From the NCBI GenBank assembly GCA_902806175.1, contig CADCVQ010000163.1, forward strand, positions 1-45,411: a DNA stretch of 45,411 nucleotides. The letters run 5' to 3'. Source of the DNA: an uncultured Solirubrobacteraceae bacterium (GTDB lineage: Bacteria; Actinomycetota; Thermoleophilia; Solirubrobacterales; Solirubrobacteraceae). The notes under the pieces were generated by a model. That model did not search any database and was not told the origin of the DNA. It saw nothing but the letters and a program-made list of their open reading frames with translations. Below, piece after piece: positions 1 to 8,021 of this stretch; the first letter of the stretch is position 1, and the number at the start of each line of letters is the position of its first letter. The position numbers and the translations under genes are program-made.

Positions 1-2
1 GG

Positions 3-842
3 CCGCGGCGGCCAGGCGGTGCGCGGCGCGCCGACGCGCAGCGCGCGGCCGCGCTGCAACGCGCGGTCACGGTCGCTTGCGAGCAGCTCGATGCAGGTGC
101 TCTGTTCGCGTGCGTGGCGGCGGTGTCCGCGCTGGAGGACAGCCCCTTGTTCAACGGCGGATGCGGTTCGGTGCTGGCGCGCGACGGCAGCGTCTGGTGC
201 GACGCCGCCGTCATGGCAGGTGACGGGCGCGCGGGAGCCGTCGCCGCCGTGACGGGCGTGCTGAACCCGATCCGCGCCGCGCGCGCGATCCTCGACGACG
301 ACGAGACGCTGCTGTGGGCGGGTCATTCCGACGCGCTGATCGCGCGCTACGGACTGCAGGCCGCCGATCCCGCGCAGATGGTCACCGCGGCCGCCAGGGC
401 ACGCCTCGATGCGCACCTTGCGGGTCGCGCGCAGCCGCAGACGGGAACCGTCGGCGCCGTCTGCCTGGACGCGCGCGGAGGCCTCGCGGCCGCGACGAGC
501 ACCGGCGGCAAGGTCGGCAAGCACCCGTCGCGGGTGGGCGACAGCCCGCTCGTCGGCGCCGGAACGTGGGCCGACGCTCGGACGTGCGCGATCTCCGCGA
601 CGGGCGCCGGCGAGGCGTTCATCCGCGCCGTCTACGCGCACGAGGTCCACGCCCGCATGCTGCTGGCGGGTGAGTCCGCCGCCGACGCGTGCGCCGCGGC
701 GCTGGAGACGGTGCGGGCGGCCGGTGGTCTCGGCGGGGCGATCTGCGTGTCGCGCACGGGCGAGATCGCGATGCCGTGTACCGACGCCCACATGGCTCGC
801 GCGTGGCGCGTCGGCACCGGCCCGGTCCGCAGCGCCCTGTAG
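3..842 (+). CDS. isoaspartyl peptidase / plant-type L-asparaginase, 5' end outside window
   Basis: The open frame enters from the left edge and ends at TAG 840-842. It encodes the C-terminal ~279 residues of an Ntn-hydrolase of the isoaspartyl peptidase/L-asparaginase family, which cleaves beta-aspartyl peptides or asparagine and is made as a precursor that cuts itself. The marks seen are the 'ALEDSPLFNGGCGSV' segment near the start and the cleavage-site segment 'GTVGAVCLDARGG', whose Thr becomes the N-terminal nucleophile. They are followed by 'AATSTGG', 'RVGDSPLVGAG' and 'SATGAGEAFIR', all typical of the small subunit. The frame is open from base 3, so the true start lies upstream. The AlkB-like gene follows 41 bp later on the same strand and may be co-transcribed. 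Family assignment is firm; substrate is not determined. Confidence 0.88.
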   Translation, partial: PRRPGGARRADAQRAAALQRAVTVACEQLDAGALFACVAAVSALEDSPLFNGGCGSVLARDGSVWCDAAVMAGDGRAGAVAAVTGVLNPIRAARAILDDDETLLWAGHSDALIARYGLQAADPAQMVTAAARARLDAHLAGRAQPQTGTVGAVCLDARGGLAAATSTGGKVGKHPSRVGDSPLVGAGTWADARTCAISATGAGEAFIRAVYAHEVHARMLLAGESAADACAAALETVRAAGGLGGAICVSRTGEIAMPCTDAHMARAWRVGTGPVRSAL

Positions 843-883
843 TGGACGGGCGCGCGCTGCCACGAACGGGTATCGGCCTGCCG

Positions 884-1438
884 ATGCCAAGCGACGCCGA
901 GCTGCCGCAGGGACTCGTCTACGTCGAGCAGTTCGTCTCGCACGACGAGGAGCGCGCGCTGCTGGCGCTGCTCGAGGCGATGGAGTTCCGCGCGGTCACG
1001 ATGCGCGGGCAGACGGCGCGGCGCACCGTGCGCCACTTCGGCCTGGACTACGCCTACGAGAGCGGCGAGCTCGTCGCGACCGACCCGCTGCCGGCGCAGA
1101 TGACGTGGCTGCGCGACCGCTGCGCGGCGCTCATCGAGCGCGACCCCGACGACCTCGTCCAGGTGCTCGTCTCGCGCTATCCGGAGGGCGCCGGCATCGG
1201 CTGGCATCGCGACGCGCCGATGTTCGGGTCGCGGATCGCCGGTGTCTCGTTGTGCGCGCCATGCAGGATGCGCTTTCAGCGCACGCTGAAGGGCGTGCGC
1301 AGCGTCGCCGCGATCGAGCTCGCGCCGCGTTCGGCGTACGTGCTGTCAGGCAAGGCGCGGTGGTCGTGGCAGCACTCGATCCCGGCGACCAAACAGCTGC
1401 GCCACTCGGTCACGTTTCGGACGTTGCGGCGCGGGTGA
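884..1438 (+). CDS. AlkB-like 2OG-Fe(II) oxygenase
   Basis: 184-residue protein of the AlkB family, which uses 2-oxoglutarate, Fe(II) and O2 to demethylate damaged nucleic-acid bases. The Fe ligands are visible as H-R-D in 'GIGWHRDAPMFG' and a distal His in 'WSWQHSIP'; the closing 'RHSVTFRTLR' supplies the Arg that binds 2OG. The ATG at 884 was chosen because the family-like sequence 'LPQGLVYVEQFVSHDEERALL' begins just after it; upstream in-frame codons lie inside the preceding gene, and a GTG at 842 is a weaker alternative. It resembles the short AlkB forms of plants and bacteria rather than long E. coli AlkB. Cytosolic. It faces the mutase gene convergently across a long inverted repeat. 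Confidence 0.85.
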   Translation: MPSDAELPQGLVYVEQFVSHDEERALLALLEAMEFRAVTMRGQTARRTVRHFGLDYAYESGELVATDPLPAQMTWLRDRCAALIERDPDDLVQVLVSRYPEGAGIGWHRDAPMFGSRIAGVSLCAPCRMRFQRTLKGVRSVAAIELAPRSAYVLSGKARWSWQHSIPATKQLRHSVTFRTLRRG

Positions 1439-1463
1439 GTGCCGGAACTCGGCGGTTCAGGCG

Positions 1464-1633
1464 CTAGTACACGCGGCCGGAAGTTCCGCGTGGAATCCTG
1501 GGATGCCCGGCCGTGATCTGACAGTCGGCGGTGTCCCGCCTTCGTGCTGGTTGCACGGGGGCGGGCGCCGCAGACCGTCAGGCACGGATCGGGCGCCCGG
1601 GAAACGCGCGGAACTTGTGGCCGCGTGTACTAG
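1464..1633. repeat. 170-bp imperfect inverted repeat (giant hairpin) between convergent genes
   Basis: Arms 1464-1490 and 1607-1633 are 27 bp long and complementary at 25 positions (left arm starts CTAGTACACGCGGCC). The interior continues the symmetry less perfectly, so nearly the whole 170 bp can fold into one stem with a loop near 1545-1555. The right arm includes the TAG stop of the mutase gene on the minus strand (1630-1632). It could be a MITE-like element that supplied a stop codon or a large bidirectional terminator. No copy was seen elsewhere in the window and no flanking target duplication was obvious. Confidence 0.8.
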
Positions 1634-3678
1634 TGCGGCCGGGCATCCCGCAAAACCTCGCACAACTTGCGGTCGCGCCCCCTCGCCGCGACCCCGTTGC
1701 GCTCGGCGACGAGCGCGACGATGTCACGCATGATGCCGGTGAGGTCGAAGTCCTTCGGCGTGTAGACGGCCGCCACGCCGGCCGCCGTGAGCCGCGCCAC
1801 GTCGACCTCCGGGATGATCCCGCCGACGACGACCGGCGCCTCGACGCCGGCCTCGCGCAGATCCTCGACGATCGACGGGATCAGCTCGCGGTGCGATCCC
1901 GACAGGATCGAGAGGCCGATGACGTGGACGCCCTCCTGCAGCGCGGACGTCACGATCTGCGCCGGCGTCAGGCGGATCCCCTCGTAGACGACCTCCATGC
2001 CGACGTCGCGCGCGCGCACGGCGATCTGCTCGGCCCCGTTGGAGTGCCCGTCGAGGCCCGGCTTGCCGACCAGGATCTTGACGCGCCGGCCGAGTGCATC
2101 GCCGACGCGGGTTACCTCGTCGCGCAGCTCCTCGAGCTCGGCGCTCGCGGCGACGGGCCCGGCCGATGCCTCGCCGACGCCCGTCGGCGCGCGGTAGTCG
2201 CCGAAGCAGTCGCGCAGCGCCTGCGCCCATTCGCCGGTCGTCGCACCCGCGCGGGCGGCAGCGATCGTGGCGGGCATGATGTTCGCGCTGTCGTCGGCCG
2301 CGGCGGCGCGCAGCTCGTCGAGCGCCGCGTCGACCGCCGCCTCGTCGCGTGCCGCGCGCCACTGCTCAAGCGCCGCCCTGGCCTCGGCCTCGGTTCCCGG
2401 ATCGACGGTCATGATCCCGCCGTCCTCGCCCTCGGCAAGCGGCGACGGCTCGGTCGCGCGGTACTTGTTGTGGCCGACGACGATCAGATCGCCGGCCTCG
2501 ATGCGGCGGATCCGCTCACGATGGGACTCGACGAGGGCGGCCTTCATGTACGGCACCGCCTCGACCGCGCCGCCGTGCTCGTCGACGACCGCCATCTCCG
2601 CCCGCGCGCCCTCGGCGAGCTCGGCGACGAGCCCCTCCATGACCTTGGAGCCCTCGAAGATGTCGGGGTACTCGAGCAGGTCGGTCTCGAAGGCGAGGAT
2701 CTGCTGGATGCGCAGCGACCACTGCTGGTCCCACGGCCGCGGCAGCCCGAGCGCCTCGTTCCACGCCGGCAGCTGGATCGCCCGCGCGCGGGCGTCGCGG
2801 CCGAGCGTCACGGCGAGCGCCTCGAGCACGATGCGCTGGACGTTGTTCTCCGGCTGGGACTCGGTCAGGCCGAGCGAGTTGACCTGCACCCCGTAGCGAA
2901 AGCGCAGCTGCTTGGGATCCTGCACGCCATAGCGCTCGCGGCCGATCTGCTCCCACAGCTGCGACATCGCGCGCAGCTTGGCGTGCTCCTCGATGAAGCG
3001 CACGCCGGCATTGACGAAGAACGAGATGCGCGAGAAGACCCTGCCCATGAGCGCTTCGTCGACGCGCTCGCGGACCGCATCGAGCACCGCGACCGCGTTG
3101 CAGAGCGCGTAGGCGATCTCCTGTACCGGCGTCGCGCCCGCCTCCTGCAGGTGGTAGGAGCAGATGTTGATCGGGTTCCAGCGCGGGACCTCTGTCACCG
3201 CGTAGGAGATCATGTCGGCGGTCAGCCGCATCGACGGTGCGGGCGGGAACGCATAGGTGCCGCGCGCGAGGAACTCCTTGACGATGTCGTTCTGCGTCGT
3301 GCCCTGCAGGACCGCCTGGTCCACGCCGTGCTCCTCGGCGGTGACGATGTAGAGCGCCAGCAGCCAGGCCGCCGTCGCGTTGATCGTCATCGACGTGTTC
3401 ATCGTCTCCAGCGGGATGCCGTCCATCAGCTCCGCCATCGCTGCGCGGTGGCCGATCGGCACGCCGACCTTGCCGACCTCGCCGCGCGCGAGCTCGTGAT
3501 CGGCGTCGTAGCCCGTCTGGGTCGGCAGGTCGAAGGCGACCGACAGCCCCGTCTGGCCCTTCGCGAGGTTCGCGCGGTACAGGGCGTTTGACTTCTTCGC
3601 CGTCGAATGCCCTGCGTACGTGCGCATCATCCAGGGCCGATCGGGCTCGGGCAGGCGGTGGGCGGAGGTGTCGCTCAT
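1630..3678 (-). CDS. ecm: ethylmalonyl-CoA mutase (B12-dependent)
   Basis: 682-residue single-chain acyl-CoA mutase. The N-terminal ~500 residues form the substrate barrel ('RTYAGHSTAKKSNALYR', 'QTGLSVAFDLPTQTGYD', 'MNTSMTINATAAWLLALY', 'LQGTTQNDIVKEF'). The C-terminal cobalamin domain has the D-x-H-x-x-G motif in 'GLDGHSNG' at ~541-548. In the family this enzyme converts ethylmalonyl-CoA to methylsuccinyl-CoA in the ethylmalonyl-CoA acetate-assimilation pathway. The HSTAKKSNALYR and PAWNEALGLPRPWDQQW style fits the Ecm/MeaA clade better than methylmalonyl-CoA mutase; this is a judgement from memory of the families. Start ATG 3678 (MSDTSAH) is preferred over a GTG 75 bp upstream that would overlap the neighbouring promoter region. 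The crotonyl-CoA carboxylase/reductase at 35.4-36.6 kb supports the pathway. The stop codon lies in an inverted-repeat arm. Confidence 0.82.
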   Translation of the reverse strand: MSDTSAHRLPEPDRPWMMRTYAGHSTAKKSNALYRANLAKGQTGLSVAFDLPTQTGYDADHELARGEVGKVGVPIGHRAAMAELMDGIPLETMNTSMTINATAAWLLALYIVTAEEHGVDQAVLQGTTQNDIVKEFLARGTYAFPPAPSMRLTADMISYAVTEVPRWNPINICSYHLQEAGATPVQEIAYALCNAVAVLDAVRERVDEALMGRVFSRISFFVNAGVRFIEEHAKLRAMSQLWEQIGRERYGVQDPKQLRFRYGVQVNSLGLTESQPENNVQRIVLEALAVTLGRDARARAIQLPAWNEALGLPRPWDQQWSLRIQQILAFETDLLEYPDIFEGSKVMEGLVAELAEGARAEMAVVDEHGGAVEAVPYMKAALVESHRERIRRIEAGDLIVVGHNKYRATEPSPLAEGEDGGIMTVDPGTEAEARAALEQWRAARDEAAVDAALDELRAAAADDSANIMPATIAAARAGATTGEWAQALRDCFGDYRAPTGVGEASAGPVAASAELEELRDEVTRVGDALGRRVKILVGKPGLDGHSNGAEQIAVRARDVGMEVVYEGIRLTPAQIVTSALQEGVHVIGLSILSGSHRELIPSIVEDLREAGVEAPVVVGGIIPEVDVARLTAAGVAAVYTPKDFDLTGIMRDIVALVAERNGVAARGRDRKLCEVLRDARPH

Positions 3679-3774
3679 CGCCCCGGAATCGTACTCGCGG
3701 CCCAGCGCGTGCGCAGGTATGGTCCGCGCCGAACGGGGTAGGTGCCAGGGCACAGCGATTGCGGGAGGGAACGT

Positions 3775-4137
3775 ATGTCAGAGGAACATGTGAGCGACGA
3801 AGCTGTAGAGGGCTCGCTGAGCGAGGACGAGGTCAGCCCAGACGTCGCCGAAGAGATCAGCGAGGCGAAGGACGCCCACAAGGAGCAGGCCGCCGCTCCC
3901 GGCGCGACGGAGGGCCAGGGCGTCGAGTCCGAGGTCATGGGCCACGCTGAGCCCGACACCGGTATGGGCGAGGCCGCCGAGAGCGAGATCCCGGAAGGCG
4001 TCGACGCGCTCACCGACGAGCAGATCCAGGCTGCCGAGGAGCGCGGTGGCGGCGGGGACGAGGGCGACAGCGGAGCGCTGGACATGGCGGATATCGTCGC
4101 CGAAGCCGACGGCGACGACACCGGCGAAGAGACCTAG
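3775..4137 (+). CDS. small acidic, probably disordered protein
   Basis: 120-residue protein very rich in Glu, Asp and Ala ('MSEEHVSDEAVEGSLSEDE...'), with no hydrophobic segment, no Cys and a Gly-rich patch 'ERGGGGDEGDSG' near the C-terminus. Start ATG 3775 is set by a strong Shine-Dalgarno (GGAGGGA, 3764-3770); an in-frame GTG upstream has none. It is divergent from the mutase gene and followed by two hairpins. No family recognised. The composition suggests a soluble, intrinsically disordered cytosolic protein, but no function can be assigned. Confidence 0.7.
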   Translation: MSEEHVSDEAVEGSLSEDEVSPDVAEEISEAKDAHKEQAAAPGATEGQGVESEVMGHAEPDTGMGEAAESEIPEGVDALTDEQIQAAEERGGGGDEGDSGALDMADIVAEADGDDTGEET

Positions 4138-4169
4138 CTCACGCGCGCCGATTCGGGCGTCGTATTCGT

Positions 4170-4234
4170 TCGCCCGCCACGGGCGAGCGATGCAGCCCGC
4201 TGCGCCTCGCGCAGGGCAGCCGGAGCGCAGCGGG
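4170..4234. terminator. two hairpins after the acidic-protein gene
   Basis: A 7-bp perfect stem TCGCCCG/CGGGCGA with a CCA loop (4170-4186) is followed by a 10-bp perfect inverted repeat CCCGCTGCGC (4196-4205)/GCGCAGCGGG (4225-4234). There is no T tract, so this would be an L-shaped GC-rich terminator at best; it lies just before the next gene's start at 4250. Confidence 0.45.
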
Positions 4235-4249
4235 TAGCGTGAGACCTCG

Positions 4250-5092
4250 ATGCGCGCGATCGACGTCTGCCACCAGGGCCGCGAACATGTGATCTGCGCC
4301 TGGCAGGTCGACGACGTGATCGTCGATCCCGGGCCGGAGTCGAGCGTCGACGCGCTGCTGGATGCGATCGGCGACGAGCAGCCGCGCGCGCTGCTGCTGA
4401 CGCACATCCACTTCGACCACGCGGGCGCCGCCGGCGCGCTCGTGCGCGAATGGCCCGCCACCGAGGTCTGGGTGCACGAACGTGGCGCGCGCCATCTCGC
4501 CGACCCGACGCGCCTCGTGGCCTCCGCCAAGCGCCTGTACGGCGAGGACTTCGACCGGCTCTGGGGCGAGGTCGTCCCGATCCCGCAGCAGAACCTGCGC
4601 GTCCTGTGCGGCGGCGAGTCGATCGACGGCTGGGACGTCGCCTACACGCCGGGCCACGCCTCCCACCACGTCAGCTACCGCCATCGAGACAGCGGCTGGG
4701 TCTTCGCCGGCGACACGGCCGGCGTGCGTCTGCCGCCGGGCACGCTGCTGCTCGCGCCGACGCCGCCGCCCGACTTCGACCTGAACGCCTGGCGCGCGTC
4801 GATCGACACGATCGAGGCGTGGGACCCGCAGGCGCTGGCGATCACCCACTTCGGCGACTACGGCGACGTCGCGGAGCACCTCGACCGCCTGCGCGAGGCG
4901 CTCGCGCGCTTCAGTGAGCTCGCCAAGGACACCGACCGTCACGGCTACGCCGACGCTCTGCGCGCCGAGATGCGCGGCGCGCTCGACGACCGTACCGCGG
5001 CGTCCTATGCCCAGGCGATGCCGCCCGAGGATCAGTGGCTCGGGATCGATCGGTACTTCAGCCGCCTGCGAGAGGCTGGCGCATCGGGCTGA
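4250..5092 (+). CDS. MBL-fold metallohydrolase
   Basis: 280-residue metallo-beta-lactamase-fold hydrolase. The metal motif H-x-H-x-D-H is seen in 'LLTHIHFDHAGAAGAL' (~residues 45-60). Later ligands are in 'YTPGHASHHVSY' and 'FAGDTAGVRLP', and the final His is in 'LAITHFGDYGD'. The C-terminal ~80 residues are helical and carry no recognised domain, as in several glyoxalase II-like/RNase Z-like actinobacterial relatives. Substrate cannot be told from sequence. Cytosolic. The clpS gene follows after 23 bp in the same direction, suggesting a short operon. No clear Shine-Dalgarno precedes ATG 4250. Confidence 0.85.
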   Translation: MRAIDVCHQGREHVICAWQVDDVIVDPGPESSVDALLDAIGDEQPRALLLTHIHFDHAGAAGALVREWPATEVWVHERGARHLADPTRLVASAKRLYGEDFDRLWGEVVPIPQQNLRVLCGGESIDGWDVAYTPGHASHHVSYRHRDSGWVFAGDTAGVRLPPGTLLLAPTPPPDFDLNAWRASIDTIEAWDPQALAITHFGDYGDVAEHLDRLREALARFSELAKDTDRHGYADALRAEMRGALDDRTAASYAQAMPPEDQWLGIDRYFSRLREAGASG

Positions 5093-5115
5093 GCGCTCGT
5101 ATCCTGCAAGGTCGG

Positions 5116-5403
5116 ATGAGTCAGACGATCGAGAAGCCGCGTACCGATGGCCCCGGCAGCGGGCTGGGCGGCCACTGGCGCGTCATCGTCCGCAACGACG
5201 ACCACAACACGTTCGACCATGTCGCGAACACGCTCGCGCGCCACATCCCGGGCGTCAGCCTCGATGACGGCTACCGCATCGCCGACACGATCCACCGCAG
5301 CGGCCTGGCGATCGTGTGGACCGGCCACCGCGAGACGGCCGAGCTGTATTGGGATCAGTTGAGCGGCGCGGGCCTGACGATGGCCCCGCTCGAACAGGGC
5401 TGA
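5116..5403 (+). CDS. clpS: ATP-dependent Clp protease adaptor ClpS
   Basis: 95-residue adaptor that delivers N-degron substrates to ClpAP/ClpCP. The diagnostic segment 'WRVIVRNDDHNTFDHVANTL' (N-D-D-x-N-T/F) starts near residue 19. The conserved later part 'IHRSGLAIVWTGHRETAELYWDQLSGAGLTMAPLE' matches the family's final strand-helix-strand. Length fits ClpS. ATG 5116 preceded by AAGG is preferred; an upstream ATG at 5035 lies inside the MBL gene. It sits between an MBL hydrolase and a general-stress-type sigma factor; no clpC/clpA gene is within the window. Confidence 0.85.
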   Translation: MSQTIEKPRTDGPGSGLGGHWRVIVRNDDHNTFDHVANTLARHIPGVSLDDGYRIADTIHRSGLAIVWTGHRETAELYWDQLSGAGLTMAPLEQG

Positions 5404-5464
5404 GCCGGCTGGCGCGATCCGGGCAAGCACGACCTGGCGCCCGTATGCGAGGCTTATACGCAGG

Positions 5465-6241
5465 GTGAGCGAGGGGGGTGTCACCAATGTCGACCGGGCC
5501 GTCCGCGAGCGCGTGCTGTTGCGCGCCTATCACGAGGGCGGCGACACCCGCGCGCGCGACACGCTGGCCGAGGAGATGGTGCCGCTGGCGCGCGCGCTGG
5601 CCGGGCGCTACAGCGGCCGCGGCGAACCGATCGACGACCTCGTACAGGTCGCCTGCGTCGGGATCATGAAGGCGATCGAGGGCTTTGACCTGTCACGCGA
5701 CGTGCGCTTCTCCTCCTACGCGACGCCAACGGTGCTCGGCGAGATCAAGCGCCACTTCCGTGACAAGACGTGGGCGATGCGGGTGCCGCGCGGCATGCAG
5801 GAGCTGCAGATCGAGATCGCCAAGGTGCGCGACGAGCTGACAACCAAGCACGGGCGGTCGCCGACCGTGCAGGAGCTCGCCGACGCCGTCCAGCAGCCCT
5901 TCGAGGAGGTGCTCATGACGATCCAGAGCCAGGAGGCGCGCCGCACGCGCTCGCTCGACGAGCCGACCGGCGATGACATGACGCTCGCCGACTCGATCGG
6001 GGCGCGCGATCCCGACATCGGCCGCGCCGAGATGCGCGTCCTGCTCGACGACGCGTTCGAGGTGCTCTCCGAGCGCGACCGCGAGGTGCTGCGCCTGCGC
6101 TTTGCCGAGGACCTCACGCAGACGGAGATCTCGCGCGTCGTCGGCGTCTCGCAGATGCAGGTCTCGCGGATCATCCGCCAGGCGCTGGGCACCCTGCGCA
6201 CCGACATCGACCGCCAGGACGAGCGCAGCGACGCGGCCTGA
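5465..6241 (+). CDS. RNA polymerase sigma factor, SigB/SigF/SigG type
   Basis: 258-residue group 3 sigma-70 factor. Region 2 is 'DLVQVACVGIMKAIEGFDLSRDVRFSSYATPTVLGEIKRHFRDKTW', including the core-binding and -10-recognition helices. Region 3 covers 'VPRGMQELQ' to 'HGRSPTVQELAD', and region 4 is the C-terminal 'LSERDREVLRLRFAEDLTQTEIS...QMQVSRIIRQALGTLR' helix-turn-helix. This subfamily drives general-stress, envelope or sporulation regulons. The only in-frame start near the domain is GTG 5465; the Shine-Dalgarno is weak. No anti-sigma (RsbW-like) or anti-anti-sigma gene adjoins it, unlike the usual partner-switch arrangement. It ends 22 bp from a convergent gene. Confidence 0.88.
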   Translation: MSEGGVTNVDRAVRERVLLRAYHEGGDTRARDTLAEEMVPLARALAGRYSGRGEPIDDLVQVACVGIMKAIEGFDLSRDVRFSSYATPTVLGEIKRHFRDKTWAMRVPRGMQELQIEIAKVRDELTTKHGRSPTVQELADAVQQPFEEVLMTIQSQEARRTRSLDEPTGDDMTLADSIGARDPDIGRAEMRVLLDDAFEVLSERDREVLRLRFAEDLTQTEISRVVGVSQMQVSRIIRQALGTLRTDIDRQDERSDAA

Positions 6242-6263
6242 CCGGTCGGCCGGCGAGCCGCCG

Positions 6264-7403
6264 TCACGCGCCGATGCGCGCGATCAGGGACCGCAACGTC
6301 GCGTACGCGGGCTTCGCGCTGTAGTCGTCGCGCAGCAGGCCGTAGCCGTTCTCCAGGTGACCCGATGCCGACGTGCCGTCGCGCAGGGCAAACCAGTACA
6401 GATCGGTGACGCCGTACGTCGTCCTGGCCGCGTCAGCGGCGGCGGCGATCGCGCGGAGCACCCGGTCCTGTGTCGCCTGGGTGCGCCGCGCCGTCGTCGG
6501 ATAGCCGGTCTCGCCGATCGTGATCGCCGCCCTGGAAACCCCGGCCGCGACCATGTGCTTGCTGCGCATCGCGCGCAGCGTGCTGCGCATCGTCGCGCGG
6601 ATCTGCGTGGCGGTCGGCGCGCTCGTCGACCATGGCTGTGACCAGGTGCCGGGGTAGACGTTGACGGCGACGAACCCGACGGCCCGCGTGAACGGAGTGC
6701 CACCGGCCTGCCTGAGCCTGCGCCAGATCGGCTCGGTGGTGGCGGGGCGCGCGCCCGCGGCCCAGTTGAAGCCGATCAGGATGTCGCGCCGGCCTGCTGC
6801 CACGACGGCGTTGCGGGCGGCCGGGACGGCGGTCGCGATCGCCTCGATGACACCTGGATAGGACCCGTCGCCGGCAGCGCGCGCCATGTTCGTCGGCTCG
6901 TTTGCGATCTGGATGCTGACCGTCTGCGGCAGCGCGGCGAGGCGGCGCGCCTGCGCGCGCACCCACGCTCGGTACCCGCCCGCCGCGCGGCGGGACTCCG
7001 GCCGGTAGCGCAGGATCGCGGCGACCTGCAGCCCGTGTGACGCCCACCACGACGCGTCGCTCAGCAACCTGCCGGCGGAGGCGTCGGAGCCCCCGGTGTA
7101 GTCGCCGTACAGGTGCACGACGAACGCGCGGTCGCCCTTGAGCCGCTTGACGGCTGCCAGCGACCTGGCCGCGTCCTCCGCGACGGGCGGGGCGCAGCGC
7201 CGGGCGCACCCGGCAAGACCCGAGGGGTAGATGCCGAAGCGCAGGCGGGCGGGCGCGGGCGCCCGCGCGGCGGCGACGGAGGCAGCCGCGAGACTCGCCG
7301 GGCCACGCGCCGTGCGGCTTCCCTCGGAGGACGGCAGGGCGATGGCCGCAAGGCAGCAGGCCGCCGGCAGCGAGACGAGAACCATGCGCACCGGGGTGAT
7401 CAT
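6264..7403 (-). CDS. secreted glycoside-hydrolase-like TIM-barrel protein
   Basis: 379-residue exported protein starting at ATG 7403, with a hydrophobic N-terminal segment (~7-23, 'MVLVSLPAACCLAAIALPS'). The body looks like a clan GH-A (beta/alpha)8 glycosidase: 'FGIYPSG', 'IQIANEPTNMAR' (E169, likely acid/base) and 'AITIGETGYPTTAR' (E298, likely nucleophile), with 'LYWFALRDG' near the end. The family number cannot be fixed; GH5/GH39-like proteins and many uncharacterised actinobacterial relatives share these marks. No carbohydrate-binding module is seen. Start choice is uncertain because no clear Shine-Dalgarno is present and a second ATG lies 18 bp downstream. It is convergent with the sigma factor gene; a perfect hairpin lies about 160 bp upstream. 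Confidence 0.72.
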   Translation of the reverse strand: MITPVRMVLVSLPAACCLAAIALPSSEGSRTARGPASLAAASVAAARAPAPARLRFGIYPSGLAGCARRCAPPVAEDAARSLAAVKRLKGDRAFVVHLYGDYTGGSDASAGRLLSDASWWASHGLQVAAILRYRPESRRAAGGYRAWVRAQARRLAALPQTVSIQIANEPTNMARAAGDGSYPGVIEAIATAVPAARNAVVAAGRRDILIGFNWAAGARPATTEPIWRRLRQAGGTPFTRAVGFVAVNVYPGTWSQPWSTSAPTATQIRATMRSTLRAMRSKHMVAAGVSRAAITIGETGYPTTARRTQATQDRVLRAIAAAADAARTTYGVTDLYWFALRDGTSASGHLENGYGLLRDDYSAKPAYATLRSLIARIGA

Positions 7404-7499
7404 GCTGCATGGCGACCCGCGCTGTCGCTCGTGCAGGGCGAGAAAACGTCCCGATCTCGCGCGTGGCGGGTGTGCGAGCGCGACACCTGGGGTGCTCTG

Positions 7500-7560
7500 C
7501 GCCCGGCGCGCGTGACGGTGACCTTGAAGCGCAGGCGCTCGACGCCACGAACGCGTGGCG
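7500..7560 (-). pseudogene. C-terminal remnant of a secreted protein
   Basis: On the minus strand this reads 'RLRFKVTVTRAGR', and the DNA matches 13920-13975 in the tail of the RCC1-like gene (shared GCGTGACGGTG-RCCTTGMAGCGCAGGCGC). Nothing of the rest of such a gene is present upstream, so only a tail fragment remains. The perfect hairpin at 7561-7588 abuts it. Confidence 0.4.
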
Positions 7561-7588
7561 AAGACCCTTCCCAGCGGGAAGGGTCTTT
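7561..7588. terminator. bidirectional intrinsic terminator-like hairpin
   Basis: Perfect 12-bp stem AAGACCCTTCCC / GGGAAGGGTCTT with an AGC loop. On the plus strand it is followed by only three Ts; the minus strand also lacks a long U tract. It is the clearest stem-loop of the window's first 10 kb and separates the glycosidase-like gene from the degraded hydrolase. Confidence 0.6.
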
Positions 7589-7606
7589 GAGCGTCCGCTA
7601 AGCAGG

Positions 7607-8021
7607 CTACTTGCCTCCTTGAGCTCTGGTCGGGACGCCCGGCCGGTCTGTCAGCCAGTCGGCCGAGAGTTCGTGCAGGACGTCGCGTTGGCTTTCCCAG
7701 CTCATGAAGTGCGAGGCGCATGGCACCGTGAGGAGTTCCTTGTCGTTGGTGGCGAGGTCGTCGTAGAGCTGGGTCACGGTCGTAGGGGAGATGGTCGTGT
7801 CAAGGGCGCCGCGGATGATCAGCGTCGCTGCGGTGACCTGGGCGGCGGTCGTCGCGTTCCACCCCCACTGGGTCGTCGCCGGGAAGCGCATGACGCCGTC
7901 TTCAGGACCACGACGCGCCTACCGGATCGTTGTCAAGGACGCTTTGCCAGAGCGGGTCGCGGACGGCGGGGTCTACTTGGCCCTCGCAGCTGACGCCGGG
8001 CCAGTTGATTTGCGCGGATCT
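7607..8021 (-). pseudogene. alpha/beta hydrolase, 3' part, frameshifted and truncated
   Basis: Two overlapping minus-strand frames make one alpha/beta-hydrolase C-terminus. The first reads 'QINWPGVSCEGQVDPAVRDPLWQSVL' to 'GASWS-stop' (stop at 7902). The second reads 'GPEDGVMRFPATTQWGWN...VTAATLIIRGALDTTISP...ASHFMSW' to the stop at 7607. The 'LIIRGALDTTI' strand carries the charge-relay Asp and 'ASHFMSW' the catalytic His. A single indel near 7905-7910 separates the frames. The nucleophile-elbow half is missing and is replaced by an IS3-type fragment at ~8022. A hydrophobic leader on the far side of that fragment (8300-8381) may be the lost N-terminus. Confidence 0.65.

Noticed and set aside
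1531-3591. Long plus-strand open frame antisense to the mutase gene
   Set aside because: It is a GC-rich shadow frame: Arg/Asp-rich translation, no family, and the minus-strand mutase explains the sequence fully. Similar shadows (24-25 kb, 36-38.5 kb, 40.2-42.0 kb, 44.2-45.4 kb) were rejected for the same reason.
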